Origin: Rhizophlyctis rosea
Taxonomy: Eukaryota; Chytridiomycota; Chytridiomycetes; Rhizophlyctidales; Rhizophlyctidaceae
NCBI GenBank assembly: GCA_027596075.1
Contig: JADGJC010000540.1
Location: 1-18,722, forward strand
Direction: 5' to 3'
Length of the DNA stretch: 18,722 bases
Shown here: piece after piece, positions 18,701-18,722 of the stretch
How the letters are laid out: each line of letters starts with the position of its first letter
Position numbering within the stretch: position 1 is the first letter of the stretch
Translations under genes and position numbers: made by a program
Notes under the pieces: generated by a model
What the model was told of the DNA's origin: nothing
Seen by the model: the letters and a program-made list of their open reading frames with translations, nothing else
The model's database searches: none

Positions 18701-18722
18701 ATGTTAAAGACCTAGACGCTGC

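Noticed and set aside
1..18722. Terminal inverted repeats of the element
   Set aside because: The left edge lies inside a gene, and no sequence of the right edge is repeated inverted near position 1. The 8331/18246 pair is internal on its left side.

Overview
The window looks like most of the genome of a Polinton-like virus (PLV) or related virophage/Maverick-type element of a eukaryote, probably a protist or alga. The basis is a virion gene set on one side (double-jelly-roll major capsid protein, single-jelly-roll penton, A32/FtsK-type packaging ATPase, a fibre-like protein) together with a fused primase-helicase, a chromodomain retrovirus-type integrase, a tyrosine-recombinase-like protein and a DNA adenine methylase. 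I see no protein-primed family B DNA polymerase, no adenovirus-type protease, and no tRNA or rRNA gene. Promoters are eukaryotic in style (TATA boxes, CRE-like TGACGTCA sites, AATAAA signals). The host cannot be named from the sequence. The left edge cuts a gene, so the window is not the whole element.

Layout. 1-3834 is the virion module: on the minus strand penton (3088 to 2363), a lysine-rich coiled-coil protein (2292 to 1702), major capsid (1663 to 371) and a truncated fibre-like gene (317 to <1); the packaging ATPase diverges from the penton across only 23 bp. 3831-4560 holds two small Cys-containing proteins read divergently from a regulatory region with a CRE site and an 18-nt palindrome. 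4739-8197 is a long primase-helicase frame (minus) interrupted by a single in-frame TGA at 6188-6190. 8198-8673 is a gene-free repeat block. 8674-10517 has three small genes, two of them sharing a duplicated promoter and leader. 10626-11840 is the tyrosine-recombinase-like gene. 11982-14257 carries a large proline/glycine-rich basic protein with two PPPY motifs and a small, divergently read, helical protein. 14348-16473 holds the adenine methylase and the chromointegrase, overlapping tail to tail. 16529-17880 has three small unknown genes (minus). 17881-18722 is gene-poor and built of repeats.

Repeats and regulation are the most distinctive part. A ~73-bp palindromic element (17-bp arms, conserved centre) occurs six times, only between genes. 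A pair of these with its ~130-bp spacer is present at 8331-8605 and again, inverted, at 18246-18512, so the two blocks bracket about 9.6 kb that includes both recombinases. A promoter module (CGATGTAAA 8-10 nt before a TATA box, often with TGACGTCA upstream) precedes a Cys-rich protein gene, the recombinase and the methylase, with a variant before the primase-helicase; it is absent from the capsid genes and is a candidate early promoter. A second palindrome, TGTAACCGCGGTTACA, lies before three other small genes.

How it may work together (inference): the primase-helicase replicates the DNA, possibly at the dispersed palindromes; the chromointegrase inserts it into host chromatin; the tyrosine recombinase could resolve or invert DNA or act on separate sites; the methylase marks the DNA; capsid, penton, fibre and ATPase build and fill the particle. 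The in-frame stop in the helicase raises the possibility that this copy is a decaying endogenous one, or that the base call is wrong.
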